A stretch of 64,000 nt of DNA from Ramlibacter sp. (GCA_019635435.1 JAHBZM010000001.1:3658001-3722000); one strand, 5' to 3'. Positions 16,628 to 26,600 are shown, counted from the stretch's first letter. A program made the numbers and translations. The notes: generated by a model from the sequence alone, not told the origin.

Positions 16628-17647
16628 ATGGCCAAGACCATCGTGTTTTTCAACCTGGCGGACATGCACGAGAACGGCCTGGCTCGCACCAGTGTCCGGG
16701 CGCTTCGCCGCAAGTACCCGGGCTACAGCTTTATCTACGAGCTGTTTGCGGGCCAGAATCAGTGCCACCAGATTGACCTGTTCGGGCTCCTGAATCGGGA
16801 CCCCAACCCTCGATCCGGTGTAGCGCCCATTCCCATGAACATGCTCACGCCCCACATGTGGTGCCTGCCAGACACCGCGCGCGAACGGTTTGCCATTTCG
16901 CTGCTATGCGCCCAGGCCGACAAAATCATGCTGGGCGTTCATGGCAGCTACGACGACACCGACCAGGGTTTTGCTGGCCTGGGCTGGGAACGTGGCAGCG
17001 GTGTGGTGGGCAATGTCAACCAGTTCGCCGAGCTGATTGCCAGCTTTCTTCTGCCTCGCAGGCACTACAAGGTGGCACTGATCGTGTGCTTCGGCGCCCG
17101 CTCGCAGAACTACCGGGTGGACCACGATGGCGTGCTGTCCGAAGACGACATCAAGAGCAGTTTTGCCTACAAGTTCTTCAAGCGGCTATGCGCCCGGGTC
17201 AGCGTGACACTGACCGCGCGGACCGGCTCCGTGGGGTTCAATTCGGATACCGGTCGCTCGGAGGTGCAGACGGAAGCGGCTGTCAACGCGGAGATCGATC
17301 TGGCCGAGCTTCAGGCCGCAGGGCAGACGGCCCGGGCCGCGCGCGATTTTGAACAGCTGCAGCAGTTCATGTGCCAGAGCCCGGAGGGCCGGCTCAAGCT
17401 GCGGGAGATGATCCGCCACATGGACACGCCGCATGCGCAGCCACGCAACCACCCCGAGCGCATCATTCAGGCCTACAACACCGTCAAGGCCACCGTGACC
17501 CGCCTGACGACCGACTCGAACCGGATGGTGTCCAAATACGGCAAGTTCGTCTACACCTACGACGCCGGCACCCGGACCGCGACCGTCTGCCGCAAATACG
17601 AGAACGGCGCCAAAGTGATGCGGGTGCTTTACCAGGGCGCGTTGTAG
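16628..17647 (+). CDS. Uncharacterised protein with a clan-CD (caspase/C80-like) His-Cys arrangement
   Basis: The family is not recognised by name. The 339-residue protein has no signal peptide and a strong ribosome site. A hydrophobic strand leading to His-Gly (KIMLGVHGSYDD, His105) and a second leading to Cys (VALIVCFGARS, Cys154), 49 residues apart, match the dyad layout of clan CD peptidases. The following SFAYKFFKRL and VTLTARTGSVGF resemble the helix and substrate-pocket strand of C80-type domains. The C-terminal 120 residues are helical and then end in a beta-like YDAGTRTATVCRKYENG. It stands alone between nadB and panD. Protease activity is inference; it could also be an inactive fold relative. 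Confidence 0.6.
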   Translation: MAKTIVFFNLADMHENGLARTSVRALRRKYPGYSFIYELFAGQNQCHQIDLFGLLNRDPNPRSGVAPIPMNMLTPHMWCLPDTARERFAISLLCAQADKIMLGVHGSYDDTDQGFAGLGWERGSGVVGNVNQFAELIASFLLPRRHYKVALIVCFGARSQNYRVDHDGVLSEDDIKSSFAYKFFKRLCARVSVTLTARTGSVGFNSDTGRSEVQTEAAVNAEIDLAELQAAGQTARAARDFEQLQQFMCQSPEGRLKLREMIRHMDTPHAQPRNHPERIIQAYNTVKATVTRLTTDSNRMVSKYGKFVYTYDAGTRTATVCRKYENGAKVMRVLYQGAL

Positions 17648-17775
17648 CGTCCGGCACGATCTCGTCATTGTCACAAAAAAAGAAACCAAAGTTCCATTTT
17701 CAAGGAACATGTCCCTCGCAAGAACTACAATCTGCTGCGCTGCAGCATTCGTAGCCCTTGATCGTCAGGAGACCC

Positions 17776-18156
17776 ATGTTCCGCACCCTGCTCAAATCCA
17801 AGATCCACCGGGTCGCCGTGACCCATTGCGAATTGCACTATGAAGGCTCGTGTGCCATTGACGAAGACCTGCTGGATGCCGCCGGCATCGCCGACAACGA
17901 GCAGGTCCACCTGTGGAACATCAACAACGGCGAACGGTTCACCACCTACGCCATCCGCGGGCAGCGCGGCAGCGGCATGATTTCAGTCAATGGCTCGGCG
18001 GCCCGCCGCGCGGCTGTGGGCGATCTGGTCATCATTGCGGCCTTTGCCCAGGTGCACGAGGAGCAGGTGGCGGCGCACCGGCCGCGGCTGGTGTTTGTGG
18101 ACGAGGCCAACCGCCAGATGGACCTGCGCCAGCAGGTTCCGGCCCAGCAGGCCTGA
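17776..18156 (+). CDS. panD: Aspartate 1-decarboxylase
   Basis: This enzyme makes beta-alanine from L-aspartate for pantothenate. It is a pyruvoyl enzyme that self-cleaves, and the cleavage site Gly24-Ser25 is present in YEGSCAID. The start MFRTLLKSKIHR is preceded by AGGAGA. The 126-residue length is normal. It begins the panD-bioB-panB-panC run. The 128 bp upstream contain an A-rich stretch and a TACAAT element at 17726-17731 that could be a -10 box, but no convincing -35. Confidence 0.96.
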   Translation: MFRTLLKSKIHRVAVTHCELHYEGSCAIDEDLLDAAGIADNEQVHLWNINNGERFTTYAIRGQRGSGMISVNGSAARRAAVGDLVIIAAFAQVHEEQVAAHRPRLVFVDEANRQMDLRQQVPAQQA

Positions 18157-18168
18157 CAGGAGCCCCCG

Positions 18169-19194
18169 ATGTCTTCCTGTTCCGGGCAACCCATGACCCT
18201 GCATCGCGCGCCGCGCGCACAGGCCGCGCCCGCTGGCACGGATCGCTGGCGCGTTGACGACGTGCTGGCGCTGTTCGAGCTGCCCCTGCCTGAACTGCTG
18301 CATCGCGCGCAGACCGTGCATCGCGAGAATTTCGACCCCACCCTGGTCGAGCTCGCCACGCTGCTGTCGATCAAGACCGGGGGCTGCCCCGAGGACTGCG
18401 GTTACTGCCCGCAGGCGGCGCGCTACGACACGGGCGTCGAGGCGTCCAGGCTGATGGAGCCGGCCGAGGTGCTGCGGGCCGCTCAGCGCGCCAGGGACGC
18501 CGGCGCGAGCCGCTTCTGCATGGGCGCCGCCTGGCGTGCCCCCAAGGACCGCGACATCGAAAAAGTGGCCGAACTGGTCACCACCGTGAAGGCGCTGGGC
18601 CTGGAGACCTGCGCCACGCTGGGCATGCTGGAAGACGGCCACGCGCAGGCGCTGCGCGATGCCGGCCTGGACTACTACAACCACAACCTGGACAGCGCCC
18701 CGGACTTCTACGGCGACATCATCACCACCCGCGTCCTGCAGGACCGGCTGGACACGCTGGAGCGCGTGCGCAGTGCCGGCGTCAAGGTCTGCTGCGGCGG
18801 CATCGTGGGCATGGGCGAGTCGCGGCTGCAGCGCGCCGGCCTGGTGGCGCTGCTGGCCAACCTCGATCCGTATCCGGAATCGGTGCCCGTCAACCACCTG
18901 GTGCGGGTCCCGGGCACGCCGCTGGCGGACCAGGCACCGCTGGACCCCTTTGAGTTCGTGCGCACCATCGCGGTCGCGCGCATCACGATGCCGCGCGCGC
19001 GCGTGCGCCTGTCAGCCGGCCGCCAGCAGATGGGCGAGGCGGTGCAGGCCCTGTGCTTCCTGGCCGGCGCCAATTCCATCTTCTACGGTGACAAGCTGCT
19101 GACCACCGGCAACCCCGACACGCAAGCCGACCTGGCCCTGCTGGGCCGGCTGGGCCTGAAGGCGGGGCGGCCAGACCCCCTCTGCGCGCCATGA
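18169..19194 (+). CDS. bioB: Biotin synthase
   Basis: This radical-SAM enzyme inserts sulfur into dethiobiotin. The radical-SAM 4Fe-4S motif CPEDCGYC is present near residue 73. The 2Fe-2S ligand cysteines are represented by RFCMGAAWR and the later CCGGIVGMGE, and the conserved YYNHNLD follows. The ATG at 18169 has AGGAG at a good distance and gives 341 residues; an ATG 24 bp downstream is possible. The stop overlaps the panB start as ATGA. No other biotin gene is in the window, so bioB sits as a single gene inside the pantothenate cluster. Confidence 0.95.
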   Translation: MSSCSGQPMTLHRAPRAQAAPAGTDRWRVDDVLALFELPLPELLHRAQTVHRENFDPTLVELATLLSIKTGGCPEDCGYCPQAARYDTGVEASRLMEPAEVLRAAQRARDAGASRFCMGAAWRAPKDRDIEKVAELVTTVKALGLETCATLGMLEDGHAQALRDAGLDYYNHNLDSAPDFYGDIITTRVLQDRLDTLERVRSAGVKVCCGGIVGMGESRLQRAGLVALLANLDPYPESVPVNHLVRVPGTPLADQAPLDPFEFVRTIAVARITMPRARVRLSAGRQQMGEAVQALCFLAGANSIFYGDKLLTTGNPDTQADLALLGRLGLKAGRPDPLCAP

Positions 19195-20009
19195 GCGGGA
19201 GCAGCGCCCCCCGAAAGCCGCTGACCCTGCACCGGCTGCGCGAGATGCATGCGGCCGGCGAGAAGATCGCCATGCTGACCTGCTACGACGCGACGTTCGC
19301 CCAGGTGCTTGATGACGCCGGCGTGGACTGCCTGCTCGTGGGCGACTCGCTGGGCATGGTGCTGCAGGGCGAGTCCAGCACCGTGCCGGTCACGCTCGAG
19401 AGCATGGCCTACCACACACGCTGCGTGGCCCGGGGCCAGCGCACGGCCTGGGTCATCGGCGACCTGCCCTTTGGCAGCTACCAGGCCTCGCGCGAGCAGG
19501 CGCTGCACAGCGCCACCGTCCTGATGCAGGCCGGCGCCCGGATGGTCAAGCTCGAGGGCGGGGGCTGGACCGCCGACACAGTGCGCTTCCTGGTGGAACG
19601 CGGCATCCCGGTGTGTGGCCACCTCGGACTCACGCCGCAGTCGGTGCATGCGCTGGGCGGCTGGCGCGTGCAGGGCCGCTCCGACGAAGCCGCTGACATC
19701 CTGGCGCGGCAGGCAACCGAGCTGGCGCAGGCCGGCGCCGCCATGCTGGTGCTGGAGCTCGTGCCCTCGGCGCTGGCCCGCGCCGTGAGCCAGGCACTGC
19801 CCATTCCGGTGATTGGCATCGGTGCCGGCGTGGACTGCGGCGGCCAGGTGCTGGTGCTGCATGACCTGCTGGGCCTCACGCCTGGCAAGGCGCCGCGCTT
19901 CGTGCGCAATTTCCTCGAAGGCAGCACCAGCATCCAGGCCGCCGTCGCTCGCTACGTGGCGGCGGTGAAGGACGGCAGCTTCCCTGACCCCGCCCTGCAT
20001 ACCTACTGA
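19191..20009 (+). CDS. panB: 3-methyl-2-oxobutanoate hydroxymethyltransferase
   Basis: This enzyme transfers a hydroxymethyl group from methylene-tetrahydrofolate to ketoisovalerate, giving ketopantoate. Family signatures in the 272-residue protein include MLTCYDATFAQVLDDAG, LLVGDSLGMVLQG and GDLPFGSYQ near the N-terminus, then GHLGLTPQSVHALGG. Length is standard. It is translationally coupled to bioB upstream (ATGA) and 4 bp from panC downstream, so the three are one operon. Confidence 0.97.
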   Translation: MSGSSAPRKPLTLHRLREMHAAGEKIAMLTCYDATFAQVLDDAGVDCLLVGDSLGMVLQGESSTVPVTLESMAYHTRCVARGQRTAWVIGDLPFGSYQASREQALHSATVLMQAGARMVKLEGGGWTADTVRFLVERGIPVCGHLGLTPQSVHALGGWRVQGRSDEAADILARQATELAQAGAAMLVLELVPSALARAVSQALPIPVIGIGAGVDCGGQVLVLHDLLGLTPGKAPRFVRNFLEGSTSIQAAVARYVAAVKDGSFPDPALHTY

Positions 20010-20013
20010 CACC

Positions 20014-20838
20014 ATGCACATTGCACGCACCCTTGACGACCTGCGCCAGTTCCTGGCCTCCAGCCGCCGGCCGGCATTCGTGCCCACCATGGGCAACCTG
20101 CACGAGGGGCATCTGGCGCTGGTGCGCCAGGCGAAGGCGCTGGGCGACATCACGGTGGCCAGCATTTTCGTGAACCGCCTGCAGTTTCTGCCGCACGAGG
20201 ACTTTGACACCTACCCACGCACCTGGGAGTCCGACTGCGCCAAGCTCCAGGCCACGGGTTGTGACCTGCTTTTCGCGCCGACCGAGAAAGAGCTGTACCC
20301 CGAACCACAGACGTTCAAGGTCCAGCCCCCGGGAGATCTGACCGACATCCTCGAAGGCCATTTCCGCCCCGGTTTCTTCACGGGCGTGAGCACCGTGGTG
20401 ATGAAGCTGTTTGCCTGCGTGCAACCCGGCGTGGCGGTGTTCGGCAAGAAGGACTACCAGCAGCTGATGGTGATTCGCCGCATGGTGCGCCAGTTCGCGC
20501 TGCCCATCGAGATCGTGGCGGGTGAAACCGAACGCGCCGAGGACGGCCTGGCCCTGTCGTCGCGCAACGGCTACCTGTCACCCGCAGAGCGCAGCGAGGC
20601 GGTGCAACTGTCGCTGACCCTCAAGCGCATGGCGCAGGCGGCCCGTGGCGGCGAAACAGACCTCGCGGCGCTCGAGGCCGACGCCATGGCATCGCTGGCC
20701 ACGCGCGGCTGGCGGCCCGACTACCTGACCGTGCGCCGCCGCAGCGATCTGCTGCCGCCCCAGGGCGGCGAGCCCCTGGTGGTGCTGGGCGCGGCATGGA
20801 TGCGCAAGACGCGGCTGATCGACAACATCGAGGTCTGA
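20014..20838 (+). CDS. panC: Pantothenate synthetase (pantoate--beta-alanine ligase)
   Basis: This enzyme joins pantoate and beta-alanine with ATP via pantoyl-adenylate, using the products of panB and panD. Signatures are VPTMGNLHEGHLALVR (family PTMG.LHEGH), FVNRLQF, and FGKKDYQQL. The 274-residue length is typical. It ends 5 bp from the convergent gene at 20844. panE (ketopantoate reductase) is not in the window. Confidence 0.97.
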   Translation: MHIARTLDDLRQFLASSRRPAFVPTMGNLHEGHLALVRQAKALGDITVASIFVNRLQFLPHEDFDTYPRTWESDCAKLQATGCDLLFAPTEKELYPEPQTFKVQPPGDLTDILEGHFRPGFFTGVSTVVMKLFACVQPGVAVFGKKDYQQLMVIRRMVRQFALPIEIVAGETERAEDGLALSSRNGYLSPAERSEAVQLSLTLKRMAQAARGGETDLAALEADAMASLATRGWRPDYLTVRRRSDLLPPQGGEPLVVLGAAWMRKTRLIDNIEV

Positions 20839-20843
20839 CGGAT

Positions 20844-21461
20844 TCAGGCCATCTGGATGTTCTGGAGGTTGAACCGGAACGGCTCGGCACCGGCTCCCGG
20901 GCCACCGCCGGTCATCACAATGTCGGCCGAGGCAATGCCCAGCAGCGAAAGTTCTGTGTTGATGCTGGAGATGATGGCCGAGTTCATCACCTGGCCCTGG
21001 ACCACCTGCGAGGCCACGCCGATCCACAGCGTGGGCTTGAACTGGAACACGGCCTTCTGTCCGGGCGCGACGGAGGTCTTGGTCGCCAGCAGCTTGCCGT
21101 CCTTGTAGACATTCGCATTGATCGCGCCCTTGGACAGGCCATTGAGCACCTGAACTTCACTGGCGCTGGTCGCGCTGCCATTGGCCACCAGCTGGTCGCC
21201 CGAGGGGGTCAAGACCATCTGGAATGAATCCCCATGCCGGGCATTGAGCTGTGGCGTGAAGTTGCCATAGCTGTCGCTGGCACCGACGGTCATCGAACTC
21301 GGGTAGGTGAAGGGATGGTTGTCGCCCTGGCCGCAGTACCGGATGACCTGCCAGGCCACCGCCAGCTCGTCATAGTCGGTCGCGACATTTTTCTGGAAGA
21401 TCACGATCTCGGAATTGTTGGCGTCGTTCGAGTCGTTGATGAAGTTCAGCTGGATGTCCAT
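20844..21461 (-). CDS. Uncharacterised 205-residue beta-rich protein
   Basis: I cannot name a family with confidence. The ATG at 21461 has a strong GGAGG ribosome site, and the protein starts MDIQLNFINDSNDANNSEIV. It has no signal peptide or membrane segment. It is rich in Asn, Ser, Thr and Val with alternating polar and hydrophobic residues, suggesting a beta fold. A Gly-rich MTGGGPGAGAEPF lies near the C-terminus. Base composition looks lower in GC than the flanking panC and nadA. It lies between the pantothenate operon and nadA and is likely an accessory gene. Confidence 0.7.
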   Translation of the reverse strand: MDIQLNFINDSNDANNSEIVIFQKNVATDYDELAVAWQVIRYCGQGDNHPFTYPSSMTVGASDSYGNFTPQLNARHGDSFQMVLTPSGDQLVANGSATSASEVQVLNGLSKGAINANVYKDGKLLATKTSVAPGQKAVFQFKPTLWIGVASQVVQGQVMNSAIISSINTELSLLGIASADIVMTGGGPGAGAEPFRFNLQNIQMA

Positions 21462-21564
21462 GGGTCCTCCGGTTCGTGCATCGCGACATGCGATGCCCTG
21501 ATTCGCAGGCATTGTCGGGCCGGGAGCGCGCCAGCCCCGGTGACAAAGTACCCGGATGCCCGGC

Positions 21565-21588
21565 CTTCTCCTGCAATCAGAGGAGAAG
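21565..21588. terminator. Hairpin downstream of nadA
   Basis: CTTCTCCT and AGGAGAAG form an 8-bp stem with an 8-nt loop, 23 bp beyond the nadA stop. There is no T-run, so it is at best a weak terminator or an mRNA 3' stabiliser. The remaining gap up to 21461 serves as the leader of the minus-strand gene at 20844 and shows no other clear motif. Confidence 0.3.
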
Positions 21589-21610
21589 CTGGCGTGCCTG
21601 TGGCGTTGCG

Positions 21611-22723
21611 TCAGGCCGCCCCAATGCCGGGCACCAGCGCGCCGGCGTTCTGCCCGCCCTTGAGCGCGGCGGTGAACGCCAGCATGCGGTCGATGGGCAA
21701 GCGCGCGCGCAGGCCCAGCGCCGGATCGACCTGAATCTCGTTGGCACCGGTCTCCAGCACATGCGCCAGGCCGGCCAGGCCGTTCATGGCCATCCAGGGG
21801 CAATGGGCGCAGCTCTTGCAGGTGGCACTGTTGCCGGCGGTGGGAGCCTCGTAAAACACCTTGCCGGGGTTGAGCGCGCGCAGCTTGTGCATCATGCCGT
21901 TGTCGGTGGCAACGATGAACTCCCTGGCGTCCATGTCGCTGGCCGCCTTGAGGATGCCCGAGGTGGAGCCCACCGCATCGGCCAGTGCCACCACTTCGGC
22001 AGGCGACTCCGGGTGCACCAGCACCTTGGCCAGGGGGTGCTCCTTCTTGAGCGCCTCCAGCTCAAAGGCCTTGAACTCGTCGTGCACAATGCAGGCCCCG
22101 TTCCAGAACACCATGTCGGCGCCGGTTTCGCGCTGGATGTAGCCGCCCAGGTGGCGGTCGGGCGCCCACAGGATCTTGTGGCCCTTGTCCTTGAGCGCGC
22201 GCACGATGTCCAGTGCGCAGCTGGAAGTGACCAGCCAGTCCGAGCGCGCTTTCACGGCGGCGCTGGTGTTGGCATAGACCACCACGGTGCGGCCTGGATG
22301 CTGGTCGCAGAACGCGCTGAACTCATCGATCGGGCAGCCCAGATCGAGCGAACAGTTGGCGTCCAGGTCGGGCATCAGCACCCGCTTTTCGGGGGAGATG
22401 ATCTTGGCGGTTTCGCCCATGAAGCGCACACCCGACACCACCAGGGTCTGCGCCGCGTGGTCGCGGCCGAAGCGGGCCATCTCCAGCGAGTCGCTGACAA
22501 TGCCGCCGGTCTCTTCGGCCAGGTCCTGCAGGTCCGGGTGCACGTAGTAATGCGACACCATGACCGCGTTTTTCTCCTTGAGCAGCCGGCGGATTTTGTC
22601 CTTCAGCTCGGCGCGCTGCTTCGGACCCGGCTCCACCGGCACCCGGGCCCAGGCATGCCGGGTATCGCAGACCGAGCCTGCCCCGGCGGGCTGGTCGTAT
22701 TCCACATCAATCACTGCGCTCAT
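21611..22723 (-). CDS. nadA: Quinolinate synthase A
   Basis: This 4Fe-4S enzyme condenses iminoaspartate (from NadB) with dihydroxyacetone phosphate to give quinolinate. The three cluster cysteines are identifiable in DANCSLDLGC, WNGACIVHDEF and CKSCAHCPW. The family helices VMVSHYYVHPDLQDLAE and SGVRFMGETAKI are present. Length (370 aa) fits the long proteobacterial form. The start overlaps the nadC stop as ATGA. Confidence 0.97.
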   Translation of the reverse strand: MSAVIDVEYDQPAGAGSVCDTRHAWARVPVEPGPKQRAELKDKIRRLLKEKNAVMVSHYYVHPDLQDLAEETGGIVSDSLEMARFGRDHAAQTLVVSGVRFMGETAKIISPEKRVLMPDLDANCSLDLGCPIDEFSAFCDQHPGRTVVVYANTSAAVKARSDWLVTSSCALDIVRALKDKGHKILWAPDRHLGGYIQRETGADMVFWNGACIVHDEFKAFELEALKKEHPLAKVLVHPESPAEVVALADAVGSTSGILKAASDMDAREFIVATDNGMMHKLRALNPGKVFYEAPTAGNSATCKSCAHCPWMAMNGLAGLAHVLETGANEIQVDPALGLRARLPIDRMLAFTAALKGGQNAGALVPGIGAA

Positions 22724-23586
22724 GGCAACTCCTGCAAACGCATGGAAAAGTCGGTGGCCTTCACGTCCTTGGTGAGGGCGCCAATGGAGATGCGGTCAAC
22801 CCCGGTCTCGGCCAGTGCGCGCAGGCCGTCCAGGGTCACCCCGCCCGAAATCTCGAGCACCGCGCGCCCGGCATTGAGGCGAACCGCCTCGCGCAGCGTG
22901 GGCAGGTCCATGTTGTCGAGCAGCACCATGCGGGCGCCACACCCCAGAGCCTCTTCGAGCTGGGCCAGGGTTTCGACCTCGATCTCGACGAAGCGCGCCT
23001 GCTGCGCCACCTTCTCGGCCGCCGCCAGCACGGCCGTGACGCCACCCGCTGCCGCAATGTGGTTCTCCTTGATCAGCACCGCGTCATACAAGCCAATGCG
23101 GTGGTTGGTGCCGCCGCCGGTCTTGACGGCGTATTTCTGCGCCAGCCGCAGGCCGGGCAGCGTCTTGCGGGTGTCCACGATCTGCGCGCGCGTTCCCTTG
23201 ACCGCTTCCACGTAAGCCGCGGTCTTGCTGGCCACGCCACTGAGCAACTGCATGAAATTGAGTGCCGTGCGCTCGGCGCTGAGCAGCGCCCGGGCCGGGG
23301 CCTCAACCTCCAGCACCACCTGATCGGGCTGGCTGCGCTGGCCTTCTGCCACATGCCAGGTGACAAGGGCATCGGGGGCAAGCTGCCGCAACGCCGCTTC
23401 GGCCCAGGGCGCACCACAGATCACGGCAGCCTCGCGCACCAGCACACGGGCCCGGGCGCGGCGGGAAGGGTCCACCAGCCCCGCCGTGAGGTCCCCGCCG
23501 CCCAGGTCCTCGTCAAGCGCGCGCGCCGCATCGGCGCGGGCCAGTTCCCTGACGGCAGCGGCTGAAAAGTCAAATACAGAAGTCAT
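22720..23586 (-). CDS. nadC: Nicotinate-nucleotide pyrophosphorylase (carboxylating)
   Basis: This enzyme converts quinolinate and PRPP to nicotinate mononucleotide. The 288-residue protein has DLGGGDLTAGLV at the N-terminus, ERTALNFMQLLSG, DTRKTLPGLR and KTGGGTNHR, all standard active-site segments. The start MTSVFDFS at 23586 is preferred over an ATG four codons upstream. It is the first gene of the nadC-nadA pair. Confidence 0.96.
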   Translation of the reverse strand: MTSVFDFSAAAVRELARADAARALDEDLGGGDLTAGLVDPSRRARARVLVREAAVICGAPWAEAALRQLAPDALVTWHVAEGQRSQPDQVVLEVEAPARALLSAERTALNFMQLLSGVASKTAAYVEAVKGTRAQIVDTRKTLPGLRLAQKYAVKTGGGTNHRIGLYDAVLIKENHIAAAGGVTAVLAAAEKVAQQARFVEIEVETLAQLEEALGCGARMVLLDNMDLPTLREAVRLNAGRAVLEISGGVTLDGLRALAETGVDRISIGALTKDVKATDFSMRLQELP

Positions 23587-23698
23587 GGCCCCGAGCATAG
23601 CCAGATCGGCAACCAGGTCGCCCCGATGTCAACTTTGTCCCCACGGCACAGGACTTTGAAGGTGGGCAAGTCGGTTTCATTCAGTTACTATTGTCCGA

Positions 23699-26600
23699 AT
23701 GTACTACCCCGATTCTTCATCGGGTCCGCAGGTGACCGGTGCAGCCGGTGGGGGCCTTGCGTCAGCCCGGCGACCAGACCGGGCGCACCGCCTCGTGCAA
23801 CGCTTGCTGCTGGCCCTGTGGCTGCTTGGCCTGGGAATTCCGCTGGTGGCCCGGGCCCAGGTCTGTGCGGCCCCCGGCAAGGACGCACCCGGCACGCTCT
23901 CGGGCATCGTCAACCGTTACCACCAGGGCAACGGCAACCGTGCCGCGGGCAACACCACGCTCACGCTCGGCGCCGCATCCGGAGCTGCCGGCGCCGTGGC
24001 CGTGGGCGACCTGCTGCTGATCATCCAGATGCAGGGCGCCAGCCTCAACACCAGCAACGACGAGCGCTACGGCGACGGCGTGGGCACCAACAACAGCCGG
24101 CCATTCAGCTCGGTGTCGCAGGCCAACGGCTACACCAACCTCAACAATGCCGGGGCCTACCAGTTCCTTCGGGTGACAGCGGTGGCGGGCAACAACATCA
24201 CCTTCACGCCGCCCCTTGCCAACGACTACACCCAAAACACGGGCAGCACCCGCCGCCGGGCCTACCAGGTCATCCGCGTGCCCCAGTACCCGAGCGCCAC
24301 CATCAACGCAGCCAGCCCCGTGGTGCCCCTGCCGTGGGACGGGCTGGTGGGCGGTGTGGTCGCGATCGACGTGGCCGGCAAGCTGACGTTCACCGGCGCC
24401 GGGCCCCACATCGATGCCTCCAGCCGCGGGTTCCGCGGTGGCGTGCAGGGCAACAACAACTCCACGTTCCCGTCAGGCACCCTGCTCTACCGCGGCAACA
24501 ACACGGCCGACGGCGGCAGCAAGGGCGAGGGCATGGCCGGCACGCCGCAGTACGTGCAGACCTCCACCGCGGGCGGCTACAACAGTGGCACACGCTTCAG
24601 CGACGCCGCGCCCACCTTCATCAACAATGGCACGGCGGGCGGCTACCCCAACGGAGACTTCCTGCGCGGCGCGCCGGGCAATGCCGGCGGCGGCGGCAAT
24701 TCCCACAACGCGGCCGGCGGCGGGGGTGGCAACGGCGGGCAAGGCGGCAACGGCGGACAGACCTACGATGGCGACGGCCTGCTGGACACCGGCGGCTATG
24801 GCGGGGCCCGCTCGCCGCAGGATGGCGTGCTGCTGCCCACCCACATCTTCATGGGCGGCGGCGGTGGCTCCGGCAGCCTGAACGATGGCACCAGCCCGCG
24901 CGGCTCGGGCGGCAACGGGGGCGGCATCATCGTGGTCCGCGCGGGCGGCTTCATCGGATCGGGCCTGTTGCGCAGCGACGGCCAGCGCGGCTGGGATTCC
25001 GACGTGGGGCAGGACGCCGGCGGCGGTGGCGGCGCCGGCGGCTCAGTGCTGGTGATCGCAGGGAGCGGCCACGGCAGTGTCTCGGTGCAGGCCCGCGGCG
25101 GCGAGGGTGCGGACTCCAACCTCAACACCAACAGCCTGCCCTTTGCACCGCCCAATGGCGTGCAGACAGGCGGCTGCTGCACCGGCGAGCGCGAAGGACC
25201 AGGCGGCGGCGGTGGCGGCGGTGCGGTGTATTCCAACGCCTCGCTGGGGCTGCTCGATCTGGCGGGTGGCGCCAATGGAAAGTCACGCGAAGACCTGTCC
25301 CAGGGCTTTTCGGGCAACATGCAGGCGCGGCCCGGGGATGCCGGCAACAGTGCGACCTCGATATCGTCGGCCGCCATCGATGGCGCCAGGCCCGGCTATG
25401 AATGCGAACCTCTGCTGACGGTGGCCAAGCGCACCAGCACCCCCTCGCGAACGGTGCCGCCGGACACCAGCGCAAGCTACGCCATCAGCCTGTCCAACGC
25501 CGCGACGGCCGGCACGGCCTATGGCGTGTCACTGGCCGACGCCCTGCCCCCGCCTTTCACGCTCAGCGGCACCACGGCGGTGGTCAGTTACGGCGCAGGC
25601 GCCTCGGGGCCGGGCTCGCCGCTCGCGGTCGGCGGCACCTCCACGCTCGCCCTGGGCTCGCCCGGAGATCCCGCCAACGGCTTCACGCTGGACCCGGGCG
25701 GCAGCCTCACGCTGACCTTCAATGTCAGCCTCAACAGCGCAACATCGGGCACCTACAACAACCCCGCCACGGTGGCATTCACCGACCCCACGCGCAACAG
25801 CGGCGTGGCCGCGCTGGCCGGCATCAATGCCAGCGTCAGCCCGGGCGGCCTCGACGCTGCCGGCAACACGGTGGGGGGCAGCAACTACGCGGCCGGGTCG
25901 AGCACGCAGGAGGACATCGTGGTGGCCGGCGCCCCCGCGACCTCGGCCGACCTGGCGCTGACCAAGACCGGGCCGCCGGCGGTTGAGACGGGTGACGCCG
26001 TGCAGTATGTGCTCACGCTGACCAGCGCAGGCCCCGCCAACCTGGGTGGCAGCGTGACCGTGAGCGACCTCGTTCCCGCGGCAATCGGCACCGTGACCTG
26101 GGTCTGCACCGTGACCAGCGGCAGCGCCGACTGCGACACCGCGGGTGCGGGCACGGGCGCCGCGGGCAGCGGCAATACCGTCACGCTGCCGCGCATCCAG
26201 ATCGACAGCGGTGCGCAACTGCGCATCCAGATTGACGGCACCGCCGCCAGCGCGGCCACGGTCACCAACACCGCAACGGCCACGATCACGCCCGGCTTCA
26301 CCGATCCCTCGCCGGCCAACAACCAGGCCACGGCGGACACCGTGATCTCGGTGCCCGTGGCCGACGTGTCCGTCACCAAGTCCAACGGTGTGGCGACCGT
26401 GACCTCGGGCGGTGTGACCGGCTATGCGATCGTGGTCGCCAATCCGGGGCCCTCGGCGGCCGATGGCACGACCATCGCCGACCCGGCGGCCGCAGGCCTG
26501 ACCAAGCTGGGCGTGAGCTGCCTCGCCGCGGGCGGCGCCATCTGCCCCGGCGGCCTGACCACAGCCACGTTCGAAGCGGGCATCGCCATCCCCACCCTGC

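Noticed and set aside
17641..17775. Possible riboswitch upstream of panD
   Set aside because: The 128-bp gap has an A-rich stretch and short self-complementary pieces but no recognisable aptamer architecture.
24661..25260. Glycine-rich stretch as a tandem nucleotide repeat
   Set aside because: The GGC-rich codons recur irregularly without a fixed period; it is amino-acid composition, not a true tandem array.
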